Below, in pieces: positions 27,834 through 39,203 of a stretch of 64,000 nucleotides of DNA. How positions within the stretch are numbered: position 1 is the first letter of the stretch; every line of letters begins with the position of its first letter. Source of the DNA: Nitratireductor thuwali (lineage in GTDB: Bacteria; Pseudomonadota; Alphaproteobacteria; Rhizobiales; Rhizobiaceae); NCBI RefSeq assembly GCF_036621415.1, contig NZ_CP030941.1:2106001-2170000 (forward strand), given 5' to 3'. The notes beneath the pieces are model-generated. The model was not told the origin of the DNA and ran no database searches. It was given only the letters and a program-made list of their open reading frames with translations. The position numbers and the translations under genes are program-made.

Positions 27834-28253
27834 TTAGTCTTCGCCGTTGACCCTCGGGACGCTCGAACCCTGGCCGGATTTCCGCTCGTTCATGAAACGG
27901 TCGAACTCTTCCTTGTCCTTGGCGCGGCGCAGTTCGCGCACATAGTCGTCGAACTCATTGCGCATGGCCTCAAGCTTGCGGCGCTCTTCCGCCAAACGCT
28001 CGAGTTCCTGTTCGCGCCATTCGTCGAACGCGATGTTGCCGGTGCGCGCATGGCTGCGCCGGGCATGACGGCAATTGGCAAACATGCCGTCCGTCGCGCG
28101 ATTGACGTCACGTTTGAATTCTCCGAGCCGGTCTCCCCACAAAATGTAGGCGAGCATGGCAAGGCCGAGCGGCCAGAACAGCATGAAGCCGATCACCATC
28201 AGGGCGATGGTCGCGGGAGTCCAGGCCGGTCGGATAAGGGCAGTATTGGTCAT
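27834..28253 (-). CDS. DUF2852 inner-membrane protein
   Basis: A 139-residue small membrane protein of the alphaproteobacterial DUF2852 family, function unknown. A membrane segment (about 14-38, ATIALMVIGFMLFWPLGLAM) is followed by a charged coiled-coil tail rich in E, R and K (EWREQELERLAEERRKLEAM) that ends EEFDRFMNERK. The likely topology is N-terminal anchor with a cytoplasmic helical tail. ATG 28253 begins the family's MTNTALIRPAW stretch; the open frame upstream is not conserved. It has its own terminator and is probably monocistronic. Confidence 0.8.
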   Translation of the reverse strand: MTNTALIRPAWTPATIALMVIGFMLFWPLGLAMLAYILWGDRLGEFKRDVNRATDGMFANCRHARRSHARTGNIAFDEWREQELERLAEERRKLEAMRNEFDDYVRELRRAKDKEEFDRFMNERKSGQGSSVPRVNGED

Positions 28254-28390
28254 TGTCACCAGATCCTCATCGGTTGAAGTGCAGGGGGCTGCGGCCGCAT
28301 TGATCGAAATGGGGACCGACTGGCGCCGATTCAAGAAAGGAACGGGCGGAATCTGCCATATCCGCGGAAAATCCACCTATCTTCCACGTC

Positions 28391-29164
28391 TCAGGCGGCC
28401 CTTTCGACCAAGGCCTCGGCCACCCGCAGGATCATCTCGATGTCCTGCGGGCGCGACAGGCGGTGATCGCCGTCGCGCACCAGCGAGAGCGTCACATCGT
28501 CTGCCGGCAGATGTTCGACCAGCCGCATGGCATGAGCATAGGGCACGTCGGGGTCGGCCATGCCCTGGATGATGTGCACCGGGCAATGCGTGTCGATGAT
28601 GCCTTCAAGCACAAGGTTCCTGCGCCCGTCGTCGAAGAGCTTTTTGGTGTAGATATTGGGTTCGTCCGAATATTCCGAAGGCTCCTCAATGAACCCCTGC
28701 CGTTCCAGGTCGTGCCGATGGGCATCCGTCAGCTCGGGCTCCATGAGCTCCTTGGTGAAATCGGGCGCCGGCGCGAGCAGGAGCAGTCCGCCGACCCGAT
28801 CGCCCTCGCCCGCACGGTTCAGTTCCTGAACCATCCTGAGCGCGATCCATGCGCCCATGGACGAGCCGACGAGTATCTGCGGGCCTTCGGTGAAGTGACG
28901 GAAGACGGCGAGGCTTTCCTCCAGCCAGCGCGAGATGGTGCCGTCCGTGAAGGCACCGCCCGACTCCCCATGGCCGGAATAGTCATGGCGCGTCATCGCC
29001 CGCCCTCGTGCCGCCGCCCACTCGGCCAACGCCACGGCCTTGGTTCCCATCATGTCGGACCTGTAGCCGCCAAGCCAGACGAGGCCGGGCGGGCTCCCGG
29101 GCTGATGACGCACCGCTATGGCGTTTCCGCCGACTTCGAGTCGTGTTGCCGGGCTTTGGTTCAT
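28391..29164 (-). CDS. Alpha/beta-fold hydrolase
   Basis: A 257-residue serine hydrolase. The nucleophile is S102 in LVGSSMGAW (GxSxG), with an acid residue in GMADPDVPY and the histidine in RDGDHRLS completing the triad; the oxyanion region is WLGGYRSDM and HDYSGHGES. It resembles the mammalian ABHD10/bacterial carboxylesterase group common in Rhizobiales; the substrate is unknown. No signal peptide. The gene is divergent from infC across a 201-base interval that must hold both promoters. Confidence 0.85.
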   Translation of the reverse strand: MNQSPATRLEVGGNAIAVRHQPGSPPGLVWLGGYRSDMMGTKAVALAEWAAARGRAMTRHDYSGHGESGGAFTDGTISRWLEESLAVFRHFTEGPQILVGSSMGAWIALRMVQELNRAGEGDRVGGLLLLAPAPDFTKELMEPELTDAHRHDLERQGFIEEPSEYSDEPNIYTKKLFDDGRRNLVLEGIIDTHCPVHIIQGMADPDVPYAHAMRLVEHLPADDVTLSLVRDGDHRLSRPQDIEMILRVAEALVERAA

Positions 29165-29278
29165 GAATATCCTCCAGTAGCATCGTTTTTGGCGCCGGCT
29201 CCCGCTTCGTCAAGCCGCGGCGCGTCCAAAGCTGTCGCGGCGCGTTCTTGCAGGTGATTCTTTGTCCCGCCTGTGCTA

Positions 29279-29308
29279 TTGACACAACGCCCGACAAGCG
29301 CACATAGC
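29279..29308 (+). promoter_or_regulatory. Possible sigma-70 promoter for infC
   Basis: TTGACA at 29279-29284 is a perfect -35 box; 17-18 bases later CATAGC (29303-29308) is a poor -10. It points toward infC about 60 bases before the start codon. The weak -10 keeps confidence low. Confidence 0.3.
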
Positions 29309-29365
29309 GCACGCCTGTCGCTGGGGGCTCAGCCGTTCCGTCAATGATTTGAGGAGACAACGACC

Positions 29366-29902
29366 ATTCGCAGACCATTCAAAGCGCCGCCTACAGTCAA
29401 GGAAGGCCCACGCGCCAATCGCGAGATCCGGGCCGCCCGGGTTCAGCTTATCGACGACGAGGGCAATAATCGCGGCATTCAGCCGATCGATGAAGCCCTG
29501 AGGATCGCCGAGGACGCGGGCCTCGATCTCGTGGAGGTTTCGCCCAACGCCGATCCGCCCGTCTGCAAGATCACCGACCTCGGAAAGCTGAAATATCAGA
29601 GCCAGAAGAAGGCGGCTGAAGCGCGCAGAAAGCAGAAGACGGTCGAGATCAAAGAGATCAAGATGCGGCCGAACATCGACACGCATGACTACGAGACGAA
29701 GATGAAGGCCGTGCGCCGCTTCTTCGAAGAAGGCGACAAGGTCAAGCTGACGCTTCGCTTCCGTGGTCGTGAGATGGCGCACCTGGAGCTCGGCATGCAA
29801 TTGCTGAACCGGGTGAAGGAAGAGGTCGAGCCGATCGCCAAGGTCGAGGCCGAGCCGAAGCTTGAAGGACGGCAGATGATGATGGTGCTGGCGCCGCGCT
29901 GA
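29366..29902 (+). CDS. infC: Translation initiation factor IF-3 (ATT start codon)
   Basis: A 178-residue IF-3, which binds the 30S subunit, prevents premature 50S joining and checks the start codon and initiator tRNA. The N-domain contains [17 protein letters not shown] and [18 protein letters not shown], then the linker [16 protein letters not shown], then the C-domain ([32 protein letters not shown]). No ATG, GTG or TTG suits: an in-frame TGA at 29345 closes the frame just upstream, and the first internal ATG (29531) would delete the N-domain. ATT at 29366 with GAGGAG about nine bases upstream gives the expected protein. In E. coli an AUU start lets IF-3 repress its own translation; the same is likely here. 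Confidence 0.95.
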   Translation: MRRPFKAPPTVKEGPRANREIRAARVQLIDDEGNNRGIQPIDEALRIAEDAGLDLVEVSPNADPPVCKITDLGKLKYQSQKKAAEARRKQKTVEIKEIKMRPNIDTHDYETKMKAVRRFFEEGDKVKLTLRFRGREMAHLELGMQLLNRVKEEVEPIAKVEAEPKLEGRQMMMVLAPR

Positions 29903-29930
29903 GCGGTGGTCCACGCCATGCCATTGATGC

Positions 29931-29965
29931 CGAAAGGTTGGCCGCGCTGCGGCCAGCCACTTTCG
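29931..29965 (+). promoter_or_regulatory. Strong hairpin in the infC-rpmI spacer
   Basis: CGAAAG-GTTGGCCGC pairs with GCGGCCAGC-CTTTCG across a three-base loop (29946-29948): 15-16 pairs with a small bulge. No T-run follows. A second hairpin (GAACCG...CGGTTC, 30015-30046, with inner CGGCA/TGCCG) lies downstream. Both are in the 244-base leader of rpmI-rplT, a place where other bacteria have L20-controlled RNA structures. Confidence 0.6.
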
Positions 29966-30146
29966 TCAAAACCGGTTGCGTGAAAGGCGCTTCGCCGCTA
30001 TAACGCCGCGTCTCGAACCGGCCGGCAGGGCATGCCGTGTCGGTTCCTAATGCTGAAAACAGCTCGAAACACCCTTGCGAACCCCACCGGGACCGCGGGC
30101 ATCGAAGCACCAAGGCGCTTCGACGGGCCAATAACGGAGTAGCAAA

Positions 30147-30347
30147 ATGCCCAAGATGAAGACCAAGTCTTCTGCCAAGAAGCGGTTCAAGGTGACCGCC
30201 ACCGGCAAAGTCATCACCGCTCAGGCGGGAAAGCGCCACAACATGATTAAGCGTTCCAACAAGTTCATCCGCAATGCGCGGGGCACGACGGTTCTTTCCG
30301 ATCCCGATACCAAGATCGTGAAGAAGTTCATGCCCTACGCATTTTAA
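30147..30347 (+). CDS. rpmI: 50S ribosomal protein L35
   Basis: A 66-residue basic protein starting [17 protein letters not shown] and ending [10 protein letters not shown], which is standard bacterial L35. It binds 23S rRNA in the large subunit. A good GGAG ribosome-binding site precedes the ATG. It is 26 bases upstream of rplT and 244 bases downstream of infC; the long leader contains two hairpins. The order infC-rpmI-rplT is conserved in bacteria. Confidence 0.98.
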   Translation: MPKMKTKSSAKKRFKVTATGKVITAQAGKRHNMIKRSNKFIRNARGTTVLSDPDTKIVKKFMPYAF

Positions 30348-30373
30348 GCGGACGAGATTAAGGAGATCATGTC

Positions 30374-30775
30374 ATGGCACGCGTAAAAAGGGGCGTCACG
30401 TCCCACGCAAAGCACAAGAAGGTCCTGAAAGCCGCCAAGGGCTTCTGTGGACGCCGCAAGAACACCATTCGCATCGCAAAGCAGGCAGTCGAAAAATCGC
30501 TGCAATACGCTTATCGCGACCGCAAGAACCGCAAGCGCAATTTCCGCGCTCTGTGGATCCAGCGCATCAATGCCGCCACCCGCGAGCACGGCCTGACCTA
30601 TGGCCGCTTCATCGACGGCCTCAACAAGGCCGGCATTGAGGTCGATCGCAAGGTGCTGGCCGATATGGCCGTGCATGAGCCGCAGGCTTTTGCCGTCCTG
30701 GTGAAAAAGTCGAAGGCGGCTCTGGAATATCTTAAGGAAACGACGCCGAACGCGTTTGAAAGCGCTGTCGCCTAA
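30374..30775 (+). CDS. rplT: 50S ribosomal protein L20
   Basis: A 133-residue L20 with the conserved N-terminal extension [16 protein letters not shown] and the globular C-domain ([20 protein letters not shown]). L20 is needed for early large-subunit assembly and in other bacteria represses its own operon by binding the leader mRNA. It follows rpmI closely and is ended by a strong terminator at 30812-30844. Confidence 0.98.
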   Translation: MARVKRGVTSHAKHKKVLKAAKGFCGRRKNTIRIAKQAVEKSLQYAYRDRKNRKRNFRALWIQRINAATREHGLTYGRFIDGLNKAGIEVDRKVLADMAVHEPQAFAVLVKKSKAALEYLKETTPNAFESAVA

Positions 30776-30811
30776 GGCCAGCGCTCCCGGCAAGCATTCG
30801 CACAATTCGGG

Positions 30812-30844
30812 AAACCCGCGCTGGCAAGGCTGGCGCGGGTTTTT
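30812..30844 (+). terminator. Rho-independent terminator after rplT
   Basis: AAACCCGCGC (30812-30821) and GCGCGGGTTT (30833-30842) form a perfect ten-pair stem with an 11-base loop, running into TTTTT. It closes the infC-rpmI-rplT transcript. Confidence 0.95.
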
Positions 30845-30905
30845 CATTGTCAGGGTTTTGAAAAGGCTGCTTTTTTTAAAGATTCTATTGTGGATTGGAA
30901 AAATA

Positions 30906-31790
30906 ATGATGAACAAGGGACATTTCGACGAACGCACTGATAGGGAAGACCTGAGCGGCCTCTCGCCTCAGGCACTGGAGGACCTGCTACGCCTGCTTGT
31001 GCTCGGCCAGCAGCAGCGTATTTCCAGCGCCGATCTGGATGGCCGGAGGGTCTGGATCAAGCGCTATGACGCCGAGCCGACACCGCTTTCGGGCCGGATT
31101 CATGCGGTGCTGTCGCCGCTCATTCCCGTTTATGCTCTGCGGGCCTCTCCAAAAGCGAGTGCGGCACAGATGGTCGAGCGCGAAGTCCGCAAGATGAAAG
31201 TCTTTCGCGAGGCTGGTTTCGAAACGCCCCAGGTCCTGCACAGCGCCGCCGCGATCATGGTGCTTTCGGATCAGGCGAGGATCGTCCAGCACGAGCTCGA
31301 CCGGCTCAGGCTGGTGGATACCTTGCGCCATGACAGATTGCTGATCGAGGCCGCAGCCGTGCTCGGTCGTGCCCACAGCCGTGGCCTCTGTCACGGCCGT
31401 CCCCATCCGCGCGACATGTTCATTGCCGAAGGCGGGTGGGGATTTGTCGACTTCGAGGAAGAGCCGGAAGCCTCGATGCCGCTGTGCGCCGCGCAGGCAC
31501 GGGACGTCTGGCTTTTATTCCTGCAGATTTCCACCCAGGCCCTTCAGCCGGAGACCGAGGACAGGGCGCTGGCCGCCTATCGCGCCGAAGCGCCCTCGGG
31601 CTCGCTGATCGGCCTCAAATCCATCATCAATGTGCTTTCGCCCTTGCTTCCTGTCCTCTCCCTGGTTGAAAAGGTGTCGCTGCTCGGCAGCGACGGGCGA
31701 AGGCTGCTCTCGGCGACCCGCTTCCTGAAAGGGACGCTGGCCGCGACAGGAGCCGAAACCGAAACGTCAAAGCCGGTAGCGGCAGGCTGA
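30906..31790 (+). CDS. Kinase-fold protein with altered catalytic loop, function unknown
   Basis: A 294-residue soluble protein related to the small protein-kinase-like families (Kdo/InaA or Bud32 types). The ATP lysine is probably K52 (VWIKRYD), a helix with E91-R-E-V would supply the partner glutamate, and DFE at 182-184 stands for the metal-binding DFG. The catalytic loop reads [10 protein letters not shown] (163-172) where active relatives have HGDxHxxN: R165 replaces the catalytic aspartate and D170 the asparagine. It may be a pseudokinase or a divergent active enzyme. ATG 30906 is used because any earlier start would run through the rplT terminator; a second ATG follows at 30909. The ribosome-binding site is weak. 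It ends ten bases before pheS, so may share its transcript. Confidence 0.75.
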   Translation: MMNKGHFDERTDREDLSGLSPQALEDLLRLLVLGQQQRISSADLDGRRVWIKRYDAEPTPLSGRIHAVLSPLIPVYALRASPKASAAQMVEREVRKMKVFREAGFETPQVLHSAAAIMVLSDQARIVQHELDRLRLVDTLRHDRLLIEAAAVLGRAHSRGLCHGRPHPRDMFIAEGGWGFVDFEEEPEASMPLCAAQARDVWLLFLQISTQALQPETEDRALAAYRAEAPSGSLIGLKSIINVLSPLLPVLSLVEKVSLLGSDGRRLLSATRFLKGTLAATGAETETSKPVAAG

Positions 31791-31800
31791 AGGAAGGACC

Positions 31801-32886
31801 ATGACCGATCTGGACCAACTCGAACGTTCGATCCTCGACGAGATCGCCGCTGCTTCCGACGAGCAGGCGATCGAGGCGGTGCGCGTCGCCGCGCTGGGCA
31901 AGAAGGGGACGATCTCGGAGAAGTTGAAGACGCTGGGCGCAATGACCCCGGAAGAGCGGCAGGTGATGGGTCCCGCGATAAACGGTTTGAAGAACCGCAT
32001 CGCCGAAGCCCTCGCCGAGCGCCGGGCGATCCTGCGCGATGCGGCGATTGCCGCCCGTCTGGAGCGCGAAAAGGTCGACGTCACGCTGCCGGTGGTTCGC
32101 CCACCAGCCGAGCGTGGCCGCATCCATCCGATCAGCCAGGTGATCGACGAGATAACCGCGATCTTCGGCGACCTGGGCTTCGAGATCGCCGAGGGCCCGG
32201 ACATCGAGACCGACTACTATAATTTCACGGCGCTGAATTTTCCTGAAGGTCACCCCGCCCGTGAAATGCACGACACCTTCTTCTTCCCGCCCGACGAAAA
32301 GGGCGAGCAGAAGCTCCTGCGCACCCATACGTCGCCGGTCCAGATCCACACGATGGAGGCACAGAAGCCGCCAATCCGCATCGTCATTCCGGGCAAGACC
32401 TACCGGCAGGATTCGGACGCCACCCACACGCCCATGTTCCACCAGCTCGAAGGGCTGGTCGTCGACAAGACGTCCACCGTCGGCCACCTGAAATGGGTGC
32501 TCGAGGAGTTCTGCAAGGCCTTCTTTGAGGTGCCAGCCGTCAATATGCGCTTCCGCCCGTCCTATTTCCCCTTCACCGAGCCGAGCCTCGAACTGGATAT
32601 CCAGTGCGACCGCTCGACGCCGGGCGAGGTCCGTATCGGCCAAGGCTCCGACTGGCTGGAAATCCTGGGCTGCGGCATGGTGCATCCCAACGTCCTTCGC
32701 ATGTCGGGCATCGACCCCGACGAGTATCAGGGCTTCGCCTGGGGCATGGGCATCGACCGCATCGCCATGCTGAAATACGGCATGCCGGATCTGCGGGCCT
32801 TCTTCGACGCCGACGTGCGCTGGATCGACCACTACGGCTTCCGCCCGCTCGATATACCGACGCTGTTCGCAGGGTTGAGCTCGTGA
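31801..32886 (+). CDS. pheS: Phenylalanyl-tRNA synthetase alpha subunit
   Basis: A 361-residue class II synthetase subunit. The N-terminal coiled coil that contacts tRNA occupies about residues 1-90. Motif 2 lies in the [19 protein letters not shown] stretch, phenylalanine-binding residues in [12 protein letters not shown], and motif 3 in [17 protein letters not shown]. It attaches phenylalanine to tRNA-Phe as an alpha2-beta2 enzyme with PheT. AAGGAAGG precedes the ATG. Unusually, a GFA-family gene overlaps its stop and separates it from pheT. Confidence 0.98.
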   Translation: MTDLDQLERSILDEIAAASDEQAIEAVRVAALGKKGTISEKLKTLGAMTPEERQVMGPAINGLKNRIAEALAERRAILRDAAIAARLEREKVDVTLPVVRPPAERGRIHPISQVIDEITAIFGDLGFEIAEGPDIETDYYNFTALNFPEGHPAREMHDTFFFPPDEKGEQKLLRTHTSPVQIHTMEAQKPPIRIVIPGKTYRQDSDATHTPMFHQLEGLVVDKTSTVGHLKWVLEEFCKAFFEVPAVNMRFRPSYFPFTEPSLELDIQCDRSTPGEVRIGQGSDWLEILGCGMVHPNVLRMSGIDPDEYQGFAWGMGIDRIAMLKYGMPDLRAFFDADVRWIDHYGFRPLDIPTLFAGLSS

Positions 32887-33281
32887 TTTGCGAAGGCGGT
32901 TGCCTCTGCGCTGCGGTGCGGTTTGCGGCCCACGCCGGGCCGATCTGGCGTTCCTATTGCCACTGCGGCGACTGTCGTAGGGCAACCGGAGTGCCGGTCG
33001 CAGCTTTTGTCGGCTTCCCGGAGGAAATGACTACCTTCGAGGGCGAAGCGCGCCGCAGCTTTCGTGCAGGGTCGATAGAGCGAAGCTTCTGCGGCCGTTG
33101 CGGCAGCCCGCTCACTTATCGGGACGAGAAACTGCCGGGAGAAGTCTGCGTCTATCTGGGTGTGATGAATGAGCCCGAGCGTTTCGCGCCGACTCTGCAT
33201 GCATTCGAAAGTCAGCGCCTGCCATTTCTGAAGATTGACGACCACCTTCCACGTTTTGAACGCTTCAGCATTGAGCGCTGA
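32883..33281 (+). CDS. GFA-family (glutathione-dependent formaldehyde-activating enzyme-like) zinc protein
   Basis: A 132-residue protein with the zinc-cysteine pattern of the GFA/CENP-V family: [10 protein letters not shown] near the N-terminus, CHCGDCRR about 27 residues later and [11 protein letters not shown] near residue 70. The founding member promotes the addition of formaldehyde to glutathione, but most relatives have no tested function. Translation begins at a GTG that overlaps the pheS stop (GTGA), so it is coupled to pheS. It ends 26 bases before pheT. Its place inside the pheS-pheT operon is odd; it could be a passenger or a locally conserved insertion. Confidence 0.88.
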   Translation: MICEGGCLCAAVRFAAHAGPIWRSYCHCGDCRRATGVPVAAFVGFPEEMTTFEGEARRSFRAGSIERSFCGRCGSPLTYRDEKLPGEVCVYLGVMNEPERFAPTLHAFESQRLPFLKIDDHLPRFERFSIER

Positions 33282-33307
33282 CCGGAATTCCTGAGGAACG
33301 ATTTGCG

Positions 33308-35713
33308 ATGAAATTCACGCTTTCCTGGCTAAAAGATCACCTCGAGACCGACGCGACGCTCGGCGAGATCGTGGAAAAGCTCACCATGATCGGGCTCGAG
33401 GTCGAGTCCATCGATGACAAGGCGGCTTTGAGGCCGTTCGTGATCGCGAAAGTCCTGAGCGCTGAAAGGCATCCCGACGCCGATCGGCTGCGGGTGCTGT
33501 CCGTCGACACAGGCGATGGCAAGCCGGTGCAGGTCGTTTGCGGCGCTCCCAATGCGCGCGCAGGCCTCGTCGGCGCGTTCGCTGCACCGGGCACCTATGT
33601 GCCGGGCATCGACACCACCCTGTCGGTCGGCAACATCCGGGGCGTCGAAAGCCACGGCATGATGTGCTCCGAGCGCGAGCTCATGCTTTCCGACGAGCAT
33701 GAAGGCATCATCGACCTGCCCGCGGATGCTCCTGTTGGCATGCCGTATGCGCAGTGGGCCAGGCTCGACGATCCGGTGATCGAGATCGGACTGACCCCCA
33801 ACCGGCCCGACTGCACCGGCGTCCTCGGTATCGCGCGCGATCTGGCGGCAGCCGGGCTCGGCCGGCTAAAAACTCCGGCGGCGGAACCCGTTGCCGGCAA
33901 GGGGCCAAGCCCCGTGACCGTGTCCATCGCTGCGCCCGATCTGTGCCCAGGCTTTGCCCTGCGCGCGGTGAAGGGCGTGAAAAACGGTCCGTCGCCTAAA
34001 TGGATGCAGCAGAGGCTGATCGCCATCGGTCTGCGGCCCATCAACGCGCTGGTCGACATCACCAACTACGTCACCTTCGACCGGGGCCGCCCGCTGCACG
34101 TCTTCGACGCCTCCAAGGTGAGGGGCAATCTCACGGTCCGTCGCGCGCGCGACGGTGAGAAGGTGCTGGCGCTCGACGAACGAGAATACGAGCTGACCTC
34201 GGATGTGTGCGTCATCGCGGACGAGGAAGGCGTGGAATCCATCGCCGGCATCATGGGCGGCGAGCAATCGGGCTGCGACGAGAACACCACCGACGTGCTC
34301 ATCGAATCGGCCCTGTGGAATCCCGCCAATATAGCCCGCACAGGCCGCAGTCTCGGCATCATCACCGATGCGCGATACCGCTTCGAGCGCGGTGCCGACC
34401 CGGAAATGATGGTGCCGGGCCTCGAACTGGCCACCCGCCTTGTGCAGGAAATCTGCGGTGGGGAGGCGACCGAGGCCCAGGTGGAAGGCTACGCCGGCTA
34501 CCAGCCACGCACCGTCAGCTTCCCATACAGCGAGGTCAAGCGCCTGACCGGCCTGGACGTGACCGCCGACGAGAGCGCCGGCATCCTCAGGCGGCTGGGC
34601 TTCGGCGTCGAGGGAAGCGGTGAGACAGCTCTCGTCTCCATCCCGTCCTGGCGTCCGGACGTGGACGGCAAGGCCGATCTCGTCGAAGAGGTTATGCGCA
34701 TCCACGGCGTCAACGAGATCGCGCCGCAGCCGCTTCCCGCCTCGGGCACGGTCAGCCAGCGCATCCTCACCACGCTGCAGGTCCGCACGAGACTCGCCCG
34801 GCGGGCGCTCGCGGTGCGCGGCATGATGGAAGCCGTCACCTGGACCTTCATCCCGCATGACCATGCAGCTCTCTTCGGAGGCGGCGCCGGGGCCTTGCAA
34901 CTGGCGAACCCGATCGCCGCCGACATGTCGGACATGCGCCCTTCACTGCTGCCCGGCCTTCTGGCAGCCGCCCAGCGCAATGCCGACCGGGGCTATGGCG
35001 ACGTTGCCCTGTTCGAAGTGTCCAGCATCTATGAGGGCGACGAGGCGGGCGATCAGCGCCGCGTGGCGGCCGGCGTGCGCCGCGGCACCGCCCGTATGGA
35101 AGCGCATGGGCGCCACTGGTCGGGCAACGCCCCGGCGGTCGGTGTCTTCGACGCCAAAAGCGACGCCCTGGCGGTGCTGGAGGCTTGCGGAGCGCCGGTG
35201 GACAAGCTGCAGGTCGTCGCCGGTGGACCGGAGTGGTATCACCCGGGCCGCTCCGGCACGATCAGGCTCGGCCCGAAGGTCGTGCTCGGCACCTTCGGCG
35301 AGTTTCATCCAAAAACGCTGGAGACCGTCGACGTCTCCGCCCCGCTATGCGGTTTCGAGGTGTTCATCGACGCGATTCCGGAACCGAAAGCGCGCGCCAC
35401 GCGCACCAAGCCGAGACTTGATCTTTCGCCGTTCCAGGCGGTGAGGCGTGACTTCGCCTTTGTCGTGGACAAGGCGGTCGAGGCCGCCAGCATCACCCGC
35501 GCCGCCGCCGCAGCCGATAAGAAGCTCATCACCGGCGTGCGCGTTTTCGACGTCTTCGAGGGTGCAGCCCTTGGTGAGGATCGAAAGTCGGTGGCGGTCG
35601 AAGTCTCGATCCAGCCGGTCGACAAGACCCTCACCGAGGAGGACTTCGAGGCGCTGGCCGCAAGGGTGGTCGAAAACGTCAACAAGCAGACCGGCGGCGT
35701 GCTCCGCGGCTAG
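33308..35713 (+). CDS. pheT: Phenylalanyl-tRNA synthetase beta subunit
   Basis: An 801-residue PheT. In order: N-terminal domain, tRNA-binding OB fold (about 40-150, with [14 protein letters not shown] and [11 protein letters not shown]), B3/B4 editing region ([23 protein letters not shown] near 240), B5, a catalytic-like core, and the C-terminal anticodon-binding FDX-ACB domain (about 705-800, [17 protein letters not shown]). It completes the alpha2-beta2 enzyme and edits tyrosine mischarged onto tRNA-Phe. Length matches the family. AGGAACG precedes the ATG. No terminator is clear after it. Confidence 0.98.
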   Translation: MKFTLSWLKDHLETDATLGEIVEKLTMIGLEVESIDDKAALRPFVIAKVLSAERHPDADRLRVLSVDTGDGKPVQVVCGAPNARAGLVGAFAAPGTYVPGIDTTLSVGNIRGVESHGMMCSERELMLSDEHEGIIDLPADAPVGMPYAQWARLDDPVIEIGLTPNRPDCTGVLGIARDLAAAGLGRLKTPAAEPVAGKGPSPVTVSIAAPDLCPGFALRAVKGVKNGPSPKWMQQRLIAIGLRPINALVDITNYVTFDRGRPLHVFDASKVRGNLTVRRARDGEKVLALDEREYELTSDVCVIADEEGVESIAGIMGGEQSGCDENTTDVLIESALWNPANIARTGRSLGIITDARYRFERGADPEMMVPGLELATRLVQEICGGEATEAQVEGYAGYQPRTVSFPYSEVKRLTGLDVTADESAGILRRLGFGVEGSGETALVSIPSWRPDVDGKADLVEEVMRIHGVNEIAPQPLPASGTVSQRILTTLQVRTRLARRALAVRGMMEAVTWTFIPHDHAALFGGGAGALQLANPIAADMSDMRPSLLPGLLAAAQRNADRGYGDVALFEVSSIYEGDEAGDQRRVAAGVRRGTARMEAHGRHWSGNAPAVGVFDAKSDALAVLEACGAPVDKLQVVAGGPEWYHPGRSGTIRLGPKVVLGTFGEFHPKTLETVDVSAPLCGFEVFIDAIPEPKARATRTKPRLDLSPFQAVRRDFAFVVDKAVEAASITRAAAAADKKLITGVRVFDVFEGAALGEDRKSVAVEVSIQPVDKTLTEEDFEALAARVVENVNKQTGGVLRG

Positions 35714-35830
35714 CCTTTGTCCCATCGGGCGGGAGAAGCCGCGGGCGCCGGTCAAGCGGCGTGGGTGCCTGCCTTTTCATTTGGCATGGCGCCCGTTAGG
35801 TTGACGCGAATATTTTCGGGAGGCGAAATA

Positions 35831-36826
35831 ATGTTGCGATGGGGTATTCTTTCGACGGCGAAGATCGGCCGCGAACACGTCATTCCACAGTTGCTGGATA
35901 CGGACAACGGCGTCGTCACGGCCATTGCAAGCCGCGATGAAGCGCGGGCAAAAGCTGTCGCGGCGCGATTCGGCATTCCCCGTATCTTCGGTTCCTACGA
36001 CGCCATGCTCGCTTCGCCTGAAATAGATGCCGTCTATATCCCCCTGCCCACCTCGCAGCATGTGGAATGGGCGGTGAAAGCTGCCGATGCCGGAAAGCAC
36101 GTGCTCGTAGAAAAGCCGCTGGCGCTGGATGCCAAGCACATCGCGCCGGTGATCGAAGCGCGCGACCGCAACAAGGTCGTGGTCGCCGAAGCCTTCATGG
36201 TGACCTACCATCCCCAATGGCTGAAGGCGCGCGAACTGATCGCGGAAGGCGCCATCGGCCGCCTGCGCCATGTTCAGGGCGCCTTCACCTATCACAACGT
36301 CGATCCGGGCAACATGCGCAATCGGCCGGAGCTGGGCGGCGGCGGCTTGCCCGATATCGGCGTCTATCCGACGGTGACCGCCCGCTTCGTCACCGGACGG
36401 GAACCTCGGCGCATCCAGGCCGTGGTGGAGCGCGACAAGATCTTCGGCACGGATGTCTATGCCAGCGTGAAGGCTGATTTCGCCGACTTCGAGATGAGCT
36501 TCTACGTCTCCACTCAGATGGCGGCGCGCCAGACGATGGTCTTCCACGGGGACGAGGGCTTCATCGAGGTCGAAACCCCCTTCAATTCGCGTATCTACGG
36601 CGACGATCGCCTCATCCTTCACAATGTCGATCACGCCCGATCGACCGTGTACCGCTTCGGCGACGTCCGCCAGTACAGGCTTCAGGCCGAGGCCTTCGCC
36701 CGTGCGGCGAAGGGAGAGAAGGCCGATCTGTTCTCGCTGGAGGATTCGGTGAAGAACCAGAAGGTCATAGACGCGATCTTCCGTGCCTCCGGCCATGAGG
36801 GCTGGGAAACGGTCGAGGGGATCTGA
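35831..36826 (+). CDS. Gfo/Idh/MocA-family NAD(P)-dependent oxidoreductase
   Basis: A 331-residue dehydrogenase: Rossmann domain with [16 protein letters not shown] at the N-terminus (GxxxxxxIG form of the dinucleotide loop), the family's EKPLAL lysine motif at about residue 95, and a C-terminal alpha/beta domain with [12 protein letters not shown]. Members oxidise sugars, inositols or related polyols; the substrate cannot be told here. ATG 35831 with GGGAGGCGA upstream is preferred; an earlier in-frame start has no support. It stands between pheT and the heat-shock gene dnaK without obvious functional ties. Confidence 0.9.
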   Translation: MLRWGILSTAKIGREHVIPQLLDTDNGVVTAIASRDEARAKAVAARFGIPRIFGSYDAMLASPEIDAVYIPLPTSQHVEWAVKAADAGKHVLVEKPLALDAKHIAPVIEARDRNKVVVAEAFMVTYHPQWLKARELIAEGAIGRLRHVQGAFTYHNVDPGNMRNRPELGGGGLPDIGVYPTVTARFVTGREPRRIQAVVERDKIFGTDVYASVKADFADFEMSFYVSTQMAARQTMVFHGDEGFIEVETPFNSRIYGDDRLILHNVDHARSTVYRFGDVRQYRLQAEAFARAAKGEKADLFSLEDSVKNQKVIDAIFRASGHEGWETVEGI

Positions 36827-36909
36827 AGCGCCGGCACCGGCGGCGGCTTTTGCATGGCATCTGGCGGGCGAAAAGCTGGTGTGGCGCCAGCAAGATCCCC
36901 GGAAATCGC

Positions 36910-36940
36910 CTTGCGCGAGAAAAAGGGGCTTCTTATATAC
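36910..36940 (+). promoter_or_regulatory. Candidate RpoH (sigma-32) promoter of dnaK
   Basis: CTTGCG (36910-36915) followed after 16 bases by CTTATATA (36932-36939) resembles the alphaproteobacterial heat-shock consensus (CTTG at -35, a C-rich/TAT -10). It is about 120 bases before the dnaK start. The remaining upstream sequence, 36827-36909, shows no gene. Confidence 0.5.
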
Positions 36941-37058
36941 GCCGCGAGGCCGCGGAGCAGCGTTCGCCAACTCTGCGAAGCGGCAATTTCTTGAGAACAG
37001 GGGCTGTTGCCTGGAACGCCTCAATGGGTCCTGACAGTCTGCTTAGCGGAGAGAGTAA

Positions 37059-38975
<1,917 letters not shown>

Positions 38976-38998
38976 TCGTTCGCCCAGCAGATCCAATG

Positions 38999-39029
38999 AA
39001 GGCCCGGGTGTTTTGCACCCGGGCCTTTT
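38999..39029 (+). terminator. Rho-independent terminator after dnaK
   Basis: AAGGCCCGGGTG (38999-39010) and CACCCGGGCCTT (39016-39027) make a perfect 12-pair stem with a TTTTG loop followed by TTTT. Confidence 0.96.
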
Positions 39030-39203
39030 CTGCGCCGTGAGCAACGCTCCTGCCGCCAGGAGGAACCCGAGTCCAGCCGTGATCGGCGTCGCGCTACGCT
39101 CTGGCAATGCGCTTCAAACTATGGCATTTGACCGCCTCAGCACCTAAATTCCGAAAACCCCACGGATGAAAGCCGCTCCGGCCAACAAGCGAGTCGTGAA
39201 TTC

